DNA from: Henckelia pumila
Lineage: Eukaryota > Streptophyta > Magnoliopsida > Lamiales > Gesneriaceae
DNA length: 64,000 nt
Assembly (NCBI RefSeq): GCF_033568475.1
Contig: NW_027331831.1
Coordinates: 6,696,001 to 6,760,000 of the forward strand
Direction: 5' to 3'
Below the pieces are notes generated by a model. The model had not been told where the DNA came from, ran no database searches, and saw only the letters and a list, made by a program, of their open reading frames with translations. How positions within the stretch are numbered: the stretch's first letter is position 1; each line of letters begins with the position of its first letter. The position numbers and the translations under genes were made by a program. Positions 26,701-41,700 of this stretch are shown here, one piece after another.

Positions 26701-29700
26701 GAGGCATTTGGTAATGCAAGAACTGTTAGGAATGATAATTCAAGGTATCTTATGACACTCATGCTTATGTTTGAGCAGAATTTCTTCCCGACAGTTGATA
26801 GTACGGACTGGAATTTCACTGTTTAAACTACTCGTGACATTGATAAATATGAAGATGATTTTTTTGTCGAATTTTTGTAGAACTGAGACCTGATCAATGT
26901 ATAACATCTGATTGAAGTCTGAATTTATTGCTTTTGTTAATCTTTTCTTGATGATTTCATGGTTTCTTTCAAATGAAATATTACATATATATGAAAGGAA
27001 TAATATTAATCTAACTATCAGTTTACCCAGCAGATCAACTGAAGCTTGTACTGTTCCAGGCTATGCCTTTGTATTTGTTTCCTGTCCTCAACAGTGTTGT
27101 GGAAAAAATGACAAAGCTTCATCATTTGACTTAGATCTTCTATCCTTGATCAATTCTGGATTATAATGCTATCTTTTCTGCTTACATGCAGTCGCTTTGG
27201 AAAATTTGTTGAAATCCAGTTTAATTCAAGTGGCCGAATTTCGGGAGCTGCAATTAGAACATACCTTCTGGAGCGATCTCGTGTTGTTCAAATAACTGAC
27301 CCAGAGAGAAACTACCACTGTTTCTATCAGTTGTGTGCATCCGGCAGGGTACTCTCAATCATTATTTGTGTGCATCTGGCACTGTTTTTATCAGTTGCTT
27401 GCATCTGACATGCATCTCTTCAAGATTGATTTAGTAAATTGAAATTCGAATGTTTGTGCATTTAAGATTGTGATAAGACTTTTTCTGATGTTTAAAGTAT
27501 TTAATAAAGCAATAATCGAATGTACTCCCTTCTTTACTGGTTTGGATGTGGTGCACTGGTGATTATAAATCAATGGTTTGGATGTGGTGCACTGGTGATT
27601 ATGAATCATTTCATTGATTTTCACATGTGACATGACTAATTTGCTATCAATTTTAAGTAGCTGTGGCTCGTCGTGCTTTTTTGTTGCAGTCTTACATTGT
27701 CTAGCAAATACATTCCAGAAATGTTTAAAATGACACCTCCTAAACCATCTAATGGAACTCATAGCTTTTACTCTGTTTGCCTCTTACTTCGATTATAGCT
27801 TGCAGCTTTTAGTTTAGTCGCGCATAACATGCTGAGTTACGTGTCATAGAAAGTAACCCCTCCGTAAATGTAGATAAATAGTCATTTTTTTTAATTGTAT
27901 GTGCTTAGTTTGTTGACATGAGATTGTGCACAATTTTATTGGTTGTGGATGAACATCAGTTGTTAAAAGTTCAATACAATGTTGTCTTCCCTTATCTTTT
28001 AGCTCTTTTAACTTCCAGATTTCATGTTTGTGGCCACTGTTTTTGTTCAGGATGCAGAGACCTACAAACTAGGTCATCCCAGCGAGTATCATTACCTGAA
28101 TCAGAGTAAGACTTATGAGTTAGATGGAGTGAGCAGTGCTGAAGAATACATGAGAACAAAGAGAGCAATGAGTATAGTTGGCATAAGTGAGGAGGAACAG
28201 GTTTGTCACACTAAAAGCTGCAAACTTCTTTAATCATGCGATTGATATTTCTTTGGCTTGTCTTTTTATTTGCATTTTCCCACAGGAATCAATATTTCGA
28301 ACCTTGGCTGCTATTCTTCATCTTGGAAATGTGGACTTCTCTCCTGGAAAAGAGCATGATTCATCAGTCATGAAGGATCAGAATTCTGTTATGCATTTGC
28401 AGATTGCTGCTGATCTTTTTATGTAGGCAACCTTTTTGTTCCTAGATAGTTCTGATTATATTTTTGTTACTCGTACCCTGGCCTGTTTTTTGCCTTGTTG
28501 ACTTGTTGTTTATCTATGTGTTGGTTACCTGTGTAGTATTATTGTTTTTTTTACGAGGTTGGTTCATTTGCTTTCAGAATCATTTGTTGTTCACTTTCCT
28601 CAGGTGTGATGTTAATCTTTTGCTAGACACACTTTGCACGCGCTCAATTCAAACTTATGAAGGCATAATAGTGAAAGCTCTAGATTGTAACGCTGCTGTG
28701 GCTGGCCGGGATGCTTTAGCCAAGACTGTTTATGCTCGGCTGTTTGATTGGTACGCTGAATATCTTATGGATTGTTGATACGGCGCTTGATTACATTAAT
28801 TACATGAATGTTGATCTGGACGATTTCTATACGTTTCAGGCTTGTTGAGAAGGTTAATAGATCAGTTGGACAAGATCTGGATTCTAAGATACAAATTGGA
28901 GTTCTGGACATTTATGGGTTTGAATGCTTTAAGTCGAACAGGTAAATCATCATTGATTTGTTTTTTCCCCCATTTGAAAACACATACTTGTTAATTCCTA
29001 TAATATCTGGACAAAGATTGAAAACTAGATTGAAAAAAAAAAGCTCGACCAAGCAAGGAAGACCATGTAATATGTAGTATTAGCTTGAATGGCATCAATT
29101 TGGTTGTTTTAAAAGACCCGTATTGAGGTGGAATTTTGAAAACCTGAGGCAAATGACTGAATGAGCTTCTTTAGAATGTCATCATGTATGAGGGGAAATA
29201 TAAGTGCTTCATTCTAGCTGTTCTTGGTCGATTATGTTAATAATTTGCTAGTGTTGGTCTGGTCTTTTGCCTTTTTGGTGCATAATTGGGATTTGGAAAC
29301 CAGATATCAGAGCTCCTTTATTGTTGGTAAACCGTAAACAGCATAGTTCCATGTTTCTGCTGGTCTCTATGTGGATTACCTATTCTCAATTTTGATGGTT
29401 GTCTGCTTCGGGAACTTAACTTTTTATCCTGCTTTTAAGCTTATATTTTAAAATTTTATTTCTGGTGAACTTGGCTAATCTGCTTCCATTTGGACAGTTT
29501 TGAGCAATTCTGCATCAATTTCGCGAATGAGAAACTCCAACAACACTTTAATGAGGTGATGCATGATTTTTTGGTGAATGTGGTCATGATGTGCTTGGTC
29601 TTTGCTTAGTTTTATTCTTATCTTCTTTCGTTCTTTCTTTTTCTCAGCACGTGTTCAAGATGGAGCAGGAGGAATATCGAAGAGAAGAAATTGATTGGAG

Positions 29701-32700
29701 CTATATAGAATTTATTGACAATCAAGATGTTCTGGACTTGATAGAGAAGGTCTTTCATTACCTTTCATTCGACTAGTTTGATATCTGATGGAATTAAGAT
29801 CTGATGCTCTTATTACTTTTGAGTTTTGATCTTATCTTTCATGCGATCAAAGTCAACATTTTTCCACAATTCCTGTCAAGGAGCAGCTGTATGGATAGCA
29901 ACCATACTAAGATTTGAAATGATTTGACTAATCTTGATAATTTGACCTGCTTATGCCGCATGCTTACCACCCATGATGTCTGCTTTAGCTTGAAACTTGT
30001 TTGTGTGACTATATGGTTAGAGTAAATCATGTTTATGTGTGAAGATCCTGAAGTTGAGTTTTGTATTCCATGCGGTTGATTGTTTAGAGTTATATTTGAA
30101 AAACAGTACAAACAGTAAGCTGAAGTTTTTCATGCTTTAATATAATTAACTGTAGAGACACCTCATGTGCTCTTGAAATCAAGAGTCATTTGCCGCCTCT
30201 GAAATCACTCTAAAATCTTCAAGTGATTAACTTTTTTGCTAAACATTACTCTGTATTTTTCACTTTCAAAAAGGACTACAAAAGGATATGTTTCTTTTAT
30301 TTATTCATTTGGTGCTAATGTTTCTCGTTTGGACTCAAGCTTTATATCCATTCTTTTCGCAGAAACCCATTGGAATAATTGCTCTGTTGGATGAAGCTTG
30401 GTACAATAATATTATCTGACTTCTTCTGAGTTGCTTTTATTTGTTTTGTGGACTCACTCTGATCGTAACGCTCTACTTTTTTCATGCAGCATGTTTCCCA
30501 AATCAACGCACAAAACATTTTCAAACAAGCTATTGCAGAATTTTCGATCACACCCACGATGGGAAAGCGCAAAATTTTCTGAAACAGATTTTATTATTTC
30601 ACACTATGCTGGCAAAGTATGTTATAAGTTATATAGAGTCTCTACACATTGCTAATTTTGTTATCATTGATATTATTTACTTTCCCTATTTCTTTAGGTC
30701 AATTATCAGACTGATACATTTTTAGACAAAAATCGTGATTATGTTGTGGTTGAACACTGCAACTTATTAGCTTCTTCAAAGTGTTCTTTCATTGCTGGCC
30801 TTTTTCCAGCACTACCTGAAGAAGCTTCTCGATCATCATATAAGTTTTCATCGGTGGCATCTCGTTTTAAGGTACCAAATATAGGCTTTAATCTATTCCT
30901 TATTAATATCTTAAAAATAGACGTCGGTGCATAAATTATTTCTTTTGTTATTATGTGGGGCATTTTAACTGTTTAACAGCTGGGATGATATTAGGCTGTT
31001 AACCTGTTATTATAAATCACCTGGTTTGATACCTTATATTGTAGAATCTTTGCTGAGCTGATTTTCTGCTTTTCGTAAGAGAGAGCTTCAGATGGCAGTT
31101 GTATCGATCTTATAATTTTTTAAAATGTTTTCTCCTTCTAATTTTTGTTGTGAACTTGTGATTGCCTTTTTGGATGGCCTGGAACTCTTGGTGTTTTGAC
31201 CGGTTAAAACAGAAATAGTTGTCAAGTTACTTCTTGGTGGAAGTGTTGCAAGTTGCAACCACAACAAGAAATGCACAAAGATATAAAAATATATAAAGTG
31301 AATGTATGTTGATGAAATAAAAAAGGAACTCCCAGATAAATGTCTTTGTACAACGCTAGCTCACGCTAGTACTTGACAATCAAGAAAAGAAAATTCTAAC
31401 TCGCCTCTAGCAACATTCCTTCCATATATACTCCCCTTCACACTTGTGTGTCTGCCCTCTACTTTCTTCTAGAATAATCAAATTTAATTGTGGGCTTTTC
31501 ACCCGCTATGTGACTCTCTTCTTTTTGGGCCACAACAGGAAGACTATCTGCTGTTCATACTTTGGTCCTCTCTTCCTTTTAGATTTGGTTGATCTTATTC
31601 TGTGCTAGTTGCTTGGCAATGTGTGTCGGCTTTAACTTGTGGGAAATAAAAAGAATTGACTCTCTTAAAGAGAGGGATTGAGAAATCTCTACCAGCTGAT
31701 GGGAAGAGTCTATCAGGCTGGTGTTCTTTCAGGACTCCACAGTAATAAACTGTAAATTATTTTACATAAAATATGGAGCAAAATTGGATATCATGTGGTA
31801 AATCCTTTTTTGCATTTCCGAGGCTCGTTCCAACCACATGAGCTGTGTCAGCCCGATGTTCTCTCAGGACTCTGCAGATTCTTTAAAATCTTCACTCTCT
31901 TAGAGCCTAGAAGTCATTAAAATCTACATATAAGGCCCCGAAATAATGAACCTTTGAATTGTCACTGATTACATTTACATGCCACAAACAAGTAAAAATT
32001 GATTCAAAATTACTAAAAGATTACGTATTACTTCTGCTATGTCAGTCATCTGTTTACGATAAGTTATCAGTAGAATTGATTTATAAACTATCGTGGTATT
32101 TAATTACGTAATTTGGATGTGATTCTTTTATGTTTTAGGCTCTTGTTGTCTGTGCTTAGCTTAACTGCTGTAAAGTGTTATATTTACTTCAGTTTTATTT
32201 TGTCCCCACCTATGTTTGAGTTCTCACTTTAGTTGCTTGAATTACATGTTGCTCCAAGAATCCACTCTCCCATTTGCTTCATACTTATTACTCTACTCAT
32301 AATGGGTCAGTCACTCCTTTGTACTTAATCGCAGCAACAACTTCAAGCACTTATGGAAACCCTCAGCTCTACAGAGCCACACTACATTCGATGTGTGAAG
32401 CCAAACTCGTCCAATCGGCCTCACAGGTTTGAGAATCAGAGCATACTACATCAATTGCGTTGCGGGGTTAGTGCCAGCAAACTTCTTACCATCACATGTT
32501 TCATATAAGTCTCAATATTTTTTTGTCAAGAGTTTTGGTTGGTTGCAAATGGTGGTTCTCATTGTATTTTCAATCTTAGAGGTCCATTAAGGCCTGCGAG
32601 CTGCGAAGTGATCATGTTTCAATAATTTTCTTCTGAATACAAAGACTCTTTTGTAAATCAAGAACTTTCTGATTCAAGCTTAACTGATCATCTAAAACAT

Positions 32701-35700
32701 TCTAGTGCTCTTTTCATTCGTCCTTTTTGCTTGTCTGGAAACACAGGAGTCAGGAGATAGGCACCAATGGTGTTTATTACTCACAAAAGTTATTTTAGAT
32801 TGATTTATTTGTTTCAATTGTGGCCCATATAAATTTATTAAATGCATTTTTCTTCAATTTTGTAGGGTGTTTTAGAGGCTGTCCGTATTAGTCTGGCAGG
32901 TTACCCTACACGGAAGACTTATCATGAGTTTGTAGATCGATATGGGATTATTTTCTTAGATATTATGGTTGGAAGGTGTGATTTTTAATTTTCTCATTTT
33001 TTTTACAAAAATTTGTTTTGAATAAACTTTAAGTTATCTCATTTAATGTCAGCTTCATAGTGTGTTTTCTTTTCTTCCTTTTCATGGTACTTTATGGTGT
33101 AGAGTAGGCAGCCTTTCTCTTGCTATACATTTGACTCATGATCTGTTTCGGTAGTATATTTTTTTATCTCTATTTTGTTATAGATATCATGGTTGGAAGG
33201 TGGGATTCTTAATTTTCTCAGTTCGATTTTTTTAAGAAAATTTGTTGTGAATTAACTCTAGGTTATCGTATAATTTTCAGCTTCACTCTGTCTTTAGTGT
33301 ATTTTCTTTTCTTCCCTTTCCTGGTATTTTATGGTATACAGTTGGCAGCCTTTCTCTTGCCATATATGTGACTCTTGATCTTGTTCGGTAGTAAATTTTT
33401 TGTTTCACTCTTTTGTGGGTCTCTTCATCATCATGGAGAATGAACACGTCAACATATTGGCATCTGCATATTCGTTCAAACATGGTATCAAATTTGTTGC
33501 AAATTACTGGACTGTTGATCTTAAGTGCATAAGATTTAAAAAATTTGATACAGTACAGTGTCTCTTTCTTGCTCATGATTGTGGTTTCTTGTTTGAATTT
33601 TTTAGACAAGTTGAGTATTCACCTTTTTTTTTGTTGCAGTTATGATGCCAGAACCATGACTGAGAAAATATTACAGAGATTAAATCTTGGGAACTTTCAG
33701 GTTAGTTTGTCAGTAGTCAGTGGTGAACACGCCAGATTTCCATCTGCTGCTATGTAGTCTTTAATTCTGAATTTTTCTATGTTTCTTTCATGACGCCTGT
33801 AGACTAGGATCAATTCTTGTAAATAAATATTTGATAGTGTTATGATTTTATTTGATATCTTAGTCAAATATTATAAGTTTGGTCGGAGAAAATCAGTAAT
33901 TTCTGATTAGTAGGGATTCTCTCATTGTTGTGTATATACAAGTGTAATATGCTTCACATAATAATACAGAAAATATATTTCTCCCAAAGTTCTACACAAA
34001 TGCATGTTTTTATATTTTTCCCTTCTCCTTTGCAGTTGGGAAAAACCAAAGTTTTCCTTAGGGCTGGACAGATTGGTATCTTAGACTCACGGCGGGCTGA
34101 GGTTTTGGATACTGCAGCCAAGTGTATTCAGAGTCGTTTGCGGACATTTGTTACCCGCAGGGATTTTGTTACAAGACGTGTTGCTGCAATTTCTTTGCAA
34201 GCATCTTGCAGAGGTAGTTTTTACATGAACTTGAAAACAGCCTGCAAATTGTGGCTTCTGTGTTGTCATACATTTGGATAAAAGACTTGGTGGAAAAATC
34301 CCAGTCGCTTGGCTCAGATAATGCTGTGAATTTTTGTGGCTGAATACAATGACTGAGGATGACGACCTCTGATTTTTATGTATGTTGTCGCCAGTATGTT
34401 TATGTTTTCAGTTGACCAAAATTAGAGGAATTATGATAATCAAAAGCATTGTTAATTAGTGGAGCATAACCTTTCTCGAGCTGAAGAGGATGCTTGATAT
34501 TTGTATTTTTGTGATTTGATAATGCAGAACTTTCATCTGTACGAGTTATTTAGGGATTAGCATCATCAAGTTACATCTCCGTGTGTAAACCATTTCCTTT
34601 CTACCTTAGTAGCGTCGTGAATATGCACAATTTGGTGATGCAAATCATGTGGACTTGAGAGCAATGTTTTATTATTTGGCGAAAATTTGACAACAAAGTG
34701 GTTTTCAATTTATGGTTTTATCATTCTTGTGTAGGGTATCTGGACCGAAATAGGTTTGCTTTTATGCGGGAGACAGCTGCTGCCATTGTGATGCAGAAAT
34801 ATGTCAGATGCTGGTTTTTGAGGCATAAATATATGCAACTCTGTGCTGCCTCTCTACTCATACAATCTACTATCCGTGGTTTCTTATCCCGCCAGAAGTT
34901 TCTTTATTGGAAAGAACACAGTGCTGCCACTGTTATCCAGGTAGCGTTATTAGGTTCTGTTATTTGTGTTTTGAATTTTTTCTTAGATCAGAATTTGTTT
35001 GCAATGTGTTTGTGGAGGAATCTTCTTGGACTTTCTGATTCACAATGAACAGCCATACTTGCCCACGGAACATCAAATATTTGAGGAATCATTTTTATGA
35101 CTTTGACTCGCTTTAAGCATGTTTTGCATTGTTTTGTTTTATGATGCAACACGCTTTGCAATTTGATATTTTGCATTATTTTGTTTGACTTTTGTAATTA
35201 TTTTCTTGTGGGTTATCTGAAAATTTTTCTTTGTTCAAGCATGTGGATAATATTAAATCACAGAAGTAATTCTACAATACTTCTACAAGTGAAGTAAACA
35301 AAGAATTCCAAGGAATGTTTTTGTTTACATTTTACAAATTACATTTGTCTCAGGCCCATTGGCGGATGTTCAAGGTTCGCTCGATCTATCACAACCGTCA
35401 ATCTAAGATTATTAAAATACAATGTCTGTGGAGGCAAAAGTTTGCAAAAAGAGAATTTAGGAGGCTTAAAAAGGTGAGCACATTGTTTTGTCTCATGGGT
35501 TCTGAAGATTTTTTTCTCTTATTTTGACGTGGTATGTTGCAATTTCGGCACATCTTAAATTTGTCGTGCAATATAGGAGGTGTTAGGATGTTGTCATTCT
35601 CGATGTATAATCACTTTTAACCTTCATTGTTTCCTCCGTGGTTCAAATTAGAAAATTAGTATTTAGGTGGGTGAAATATGAAGTATTTTAAGATTTATAA

Positions 35701-38700
35701 AAGTCTTAACATTCTTGGTTACTGCTTCAAATCAATTGTGGGAAGGATTCAGTCGTTTGGATTTAATTTGTGTTGTTGTTTTTATGAATTCTTGTACAAC
35801 ACATTTACATGATATAATATGGCGTATGGTCCAATATAAAATTGTGTGGCATTCAAAGTATTTATAGGTGAAACATTAATTTTTACCGTGTTTTCCTGCT
35901 TAGTCAGCCATTTCTTTTATGGATCCTTATTTTACTTTTGGTTGGTTATTGAATTGGCAATGATAGTTTTGTTTGCAGTTAAACTATGTCTGGTGTTTAC
36001 CCGTAGTTCTTAAAAGGCACATCTGGCCAACTCTCTGTCAGATTTCATTGTTATTCCAATGATACATCTGACCTGGACATATTGGTACTTTCTTCATAAC
36101 TAACCTTCTCCATTTCTTTTTCAGGAGGCTAATGAGGCTGGTGCCTTGCGTTTAGCAAAGAGCAAGCTCGAAAAGCAATTGGAGGATCTCACTTGGCGAT
36201 GGCATCTGGAGAAAAAATTGCGGGTATTAATTATTGGAATATTTACGGAAGAATTAAGAATAAGCAATGATGACATTCTGTTCTTAATACATTTCATTTT
36301 GGTTTTCTGCTATACACTACCAAAATTTTCAGACTTGGCCAGTTTAAAGTGTTTGTGGTAGAGTTGAGATCTATAAATTTTTTCCGCTAACAATATTAAG
36401 TTTGTGCTGCCTTTTCTTCCTTGTATGTTTATAGCATGTGGCATGTGATTAAAAACCCTCATCTTAGTGATTTATAATTGGTGGATTAATTTGATCTTTA
36501 ATCATGTTTCACCCAAAAAAAAAACTAAGAAGGTTTGCTTAGATGGATGTTTCTGTTTTTAGATTATTTTACTGTCGGACATGTATGGTGTCTTTCATAC
36601 ATCCCAAACTTCTTGCCCTCTATGTTCTGTTGATTATTTTATCTTATTAGAAGTATTCATATTGTTACAAACTTCAAGATTGTGGTTAATAAAATGAATT
36701 TGGGAGTGTATTCACCTTAGTTATTTTGTGTCATGCATTTGCTTTGTTTATCATATATAATATGAATTGTCATTATATAAAACATGTCCAGTAAACATGC
36801 ACATATGAACAAGTTTTTTGTTGCCTTATGGTTCGAAAAGAAATCATAATGTGCCACACCTTTTGTCTCTGATTTTGGAGTGCAGGTTTCCAATGAAGAA
36901 ACTAAACTATTGGAAATTTCGAAACTTCAAAAGATTGTGGAATCGCTAAGACTTCAACTTGATGCTGCCAAACTTGCAACCGTTAACGAGTGCAATAAGA
37001 ACATAGTGCTTGAAAGACAGCTTGAATTATCAGCTAAGGAAAAATCAGCATCGGAAAAAGAAATATATTCTTTGACTGAACTGAGGAGTGAAAATACCCT
37101 TTTAAAGGTAGTCTTGCATGAGCTATTGTCTGTGTTCAGATTGATTGTGATTTGATCATCTTGCCTTCTTCTGTTAAAGATTTTTTTATCCCTCTGTGGT
37201 TATTTTAATTAAGCATTTAAAATTTTGTTTATATTAAGATGATGTTTTTGTTTTTCCTGTTTGTGATATTGCCTATTAGATAATTCTATTAATGCTTCTG
37301 ATCTACGACATAATTTGATGTAGATAAATTGAAAATTTTAATGATATTTGTAATATTGGCATTTTTTTCCCATTTTGTATTTCTGTCAGATTTGTGCATT
37401 AAAGTTTAAATCTGTAATATTTTATGACCTAAGTTGTGGGTCATCAGCTTTTTCACATTTTCAACTTTTTTAAACAATTTTTTTATCTCTGAATAAAGTG
37501 CTCATATTTCACTTTTAATTGGTTATGTGACTTTATCTCTACTTTATTATTTGCAAAATTTCCACACCATGCTGCTACCATTGTTACCCTGTTGCTTATT
37601 CTAGGTTTGAGATAATAACTTGAGAACTTGTATTCACTAGATGACTCATGAACTTCAATAATCTACTTTTTCAGAGTTCCTTGAATGCATTGGAAGAGAG
37701 AAACTCATCTTTGGAGCAAGAACTGGCCAAGGCTAAAGAAGATGGCAGTAAAACTCTTGCAAAGTTGGACCAAGTTGAAAAGACATGTCTGCAACTCCAA
37801 CAGAATATGCAGAGGTATTCCCTCTGTTAGTACATCTACCTTCTTATAAGCCCAATGGCACCATCACGAATATTCTTAATTTGAAGAGATGTTTTTGCAC
37901 ATGCTTAGTTGTGACCATTGTGAGTCTTTTGCATCAGTATGGAAGAGAAGCTCTTGAATCTGGAGAATGAAAATCTTATCCTACGCCAGAAGGCCTTGAA
38001 TCTGTCTCCAAGAAGTAACCGACCTGGGTTTGTCAAACCTCTCTTTGATGTAAGCAGTCCTTGTATAAAAAACGCTTGTAGCTTAACTATTGCACAACTT
38101 ATGTAATTTAGCATATAATCTGGCTTGTAAGCTCTGCTTCACAGAGAAAATGTGGCACATGATGATTAGCTCATAACTAATGAGTGCTTTTGCTTTTGAA
38201 TCGGAAATTAGTCGGATCTCCTGCTCCTCTCAATTTATAACTATTCTTGTAACAAATGGTTCCTTTACCTTCTGAAACAGAAATTCTCTGCTGCGCTTGT
38301 TCTTTCTTCTGCAGATCAGAAGTCTTCATATGTAAGTTTGGTGTCTCCATCAAATGACTGCTCAGTTTAATGGTTCCATTAAATGACTGCTCAGTTTGGT
38401 GGCTCCATTAAATGACTGCTCGCATTTTTCCTCTTTCCCTTTTACTGTAGGAATCACCGACACCTTCCAAGTTTATACCATCGCTGTCACAAGGCTTTTC
38501 TGATTCTCGCCGGACAAAATCAGTTGCTGATAATCATCAGGTTTTGTCTCTTTCTGGATTTTGTTTGGGTGATTAGGGCATGCTTTCTGGCAGAAAAATG
38601 GCTTAAAATGGAAGTGTTCTAGTTACCCGGAAACCTTGTTTTTGTACGAAGATAAAAACAGTTGTGTTTATCCCACTTCATGAATCGAAACTGTTGCAGG

Positions 38701-41700
38701 TGAACTTTGAAATTCTATCACGCTGCATTAAGGAGAATTTGGGTTTCAAAGATGGAAAACCAACAGCTGCTTGTGTCATCTATAGATACCTTCTTCATTG
38801 GCATGCCTTTGAATCTGAGAGGACTGTCTACTTTGATTTCGTTATTGAGAACATCAACAATGTTATGAAGGTTATTTATATCTTACTGATTATATGAGTT
38901 TTAAATTTTGTCCAAGTCCATTTTATATATTGTATTTGTTTTTAATTTTTGTTTTAATGCTTGCCATAATCTGTAGAATCTGGTTAATGAATTGCTTTTA
39001 TCAATAAAAGCTTGTAGGAAGAATATGAGGTTTATTCTGTAGTACACACTTCTTTTGTTTTTTTAAACATCTTATTTTGTGGCATAATTGGTCATAATAT
39101 TTATTTATTTTAATCAAAGTTTTTATTGGCATTGTTTGTACGCTAAAAACTCAGGTCAAAATACTGGAAATATATTTAAGATTTAAATATTATATAAATG
39201 ATAAATTAACTCAACAGTTTCATGGTTATGTGTGTTGGTGTATTGATTTGTGTCCCACATAGGTTGGCTAAATAACTTGGAGCTCTTTATATAAACAAGG
39301 ACAAACCTCACCTCTTGAGCTAGCTTTTGAGGTGAGTTAGCTCTTGAGCTAGCTTTTGAGGTGAGTTAGGTCCAAGTTTAATTATTAACATGGTATCAAA
39401 GTCCGGGTTCCCGTTATGTGTTGGACGGCCCATAGTTGGCCTCACCCGTCCCATAGTTGGCCACCCATTTAATATATCCACGTTCCAGTCGTTTCATTCC
39501 TGGGCGTGAGAGGGGTGTGTTGGTGTATTGATTTGTGTCCCACATAGGTTGGCTAAATAACCTGGAGCTCTTTATATGAACAAGGACAAACCTCACCTCT
39601 TGAGCTAGCTTTTGAGGTGAGTTAGGTCCAAGTTTGCAAAGAACGAGGATTGGAATAATAATTCTGTATATTCAATAGACTACAAGGTACACATTTAAAT
39701 AGAATACAAAGAGAGAATCTAATCTCCTAAAAACAGAAAGATAATATACTCTTACCAAGTTACAAATATTTGACAAATCCTACCAACCATGAAAATATTC
39801 ACACAATCTACTTTATATTTTATTTTATTCTACACTCCCCCTCAAGCTTGACTGTAGATGTTGATGAGACCAAGCTTTCCAACAAGAAATTCATGAGTTT
39901 GTTCAGACAATCCTTTTGTGAGTAGATCAGCAAGTTGATGAGTTGTGGGAACATATTCAAGCCTGACAATCCCTCCGTCAATTTTTTCTTTAATAAAGTG
40001 CCGATCTACTTCAACATGCTTAGTTCTGTCATGATGAACGGGGTTGTGAACTATACTGATGGCAGATTTGTTGTCACAGTAGAGTTGCATAGGTTCTGTA
40101 CACTCCATTTTAAGTTCTTTCATCACTCTTTGGATCCAGATGAGCTCGCATACTCCATGTGCCATTGACCTATACTCAGCTTCTGCACTACTTCTTGCAA
40201 CCACCGACTGTTTCTTGCTTCGCCAAGTTACTAAATTACCCCACACTCGGGTACAATATCCTGATGTTGACTTTCGATCAGTAAAAGAGTCTGCCCAGTC
40301 TGCATCTGTGAATGCACTCACTCTTCGATCATCACATTTTGCAAAGAATAGACCTCGACCAGGTGTTTGCTTCAAATATCTCAATATTTTGTAAACTGCA
40401 TCAAGATGACCTTGACAAGGTGAATGCATGTATTGACTTACGAGACTAACTGCAAATGCAATATCTGGGCGGGTATGTGAGAGGTAGATGAGTTTTCCCA
40501 TGAGTCGCTGATAACTTTCTTTATCTATTGAATTTCCCTCCAACATTTGTTTTTTATTCCCCAATTCAATCGGTGTTTGGCTTGGCCTGCACCCTAACAT
40601 TCCAGTTTCCTCCAATAGATCCAATGTATACTTTCGTTGAGAAATAGAAATCCCTTTCTTGCTTCTAGCAATTTCCATTCCCAAGAAGTATCTCAGTGTC
40701 CCAAGGTCTTTAACTTCGAACTCCTTAGCCATCATCAGCTTAATGTTCTGCATTTCTTGATTGTCTTCTCCTGTGACAATTATATCATCAACATACACTA
40801 TAAGAATGGTCATTTTCCCGTTCTTGGAGTGTTTAACGAATAGTGTATGGTCTGCTTGTCCCTGACTGTAGCCGGTGAGATATCCCATTTTTTCTCGGCC
40901 ACATATTACAATTTTGACAGATTGTGCCCACTGTAAGTAATTGTGACCGTTGAGTTTGTGGGCAGTGATTTGAAGAGATGAATTATCACTCCCGGAAAGA
41001 GGAGCAAGAGGCGCTGGCGATTTCTCAGAATTCTCATCGGTTTTTGATGAGTCCGATGACATTTTTTGGAGATGATGACTGCGAGAGAGGAGGCTGATTT
41101 CGAACTTTCTGGCTTTGATACCATGCAACGAACGAGGATTGGAATAATAATTATGTATATTCAATAGACTACAAGGTACACATTTAAATAGAATACAAAG
41201 AGAGAATCTAATCTCTTGAAAACAGAAAGATAATATACTCTTACCAAGTTACAAATATTTGACAAATCCTACCAACCATAGAAATATTCACACAATCTAC
41301 TTTATATTTTATTTTATTCTACATTATGCTTAAATATGCTCAAGTTGATATGTGACAGTTGCAATGTGGCATTTAAAAGGCATATAATTGCTATCATTTA
41401 TGATTGTGTTGAAAACTGCATCTGTTTTACACGTTCTTATATGGTTTTTATTTTAGGAGGGTAATGACGACGCCACTTTGCCTTACTGGTTATCTAATGC
41501 ATCAGCACTTTTATGCCTTCTTCAAAGAAACCAGCGCTCAAATGGGTTTCTGACTACTTCTTCTCAGCGATCAGGGCTGAATGGGAGGGTAACACACGTA
41601 AGTTTTCTGATGATCTAATATCAAATTAATATGTAAGTTTGGGTGGACTGAAGATGTTATTTTGGTGACATTGTCGGAGTTTAAAGCTCTGCTGAAACAT

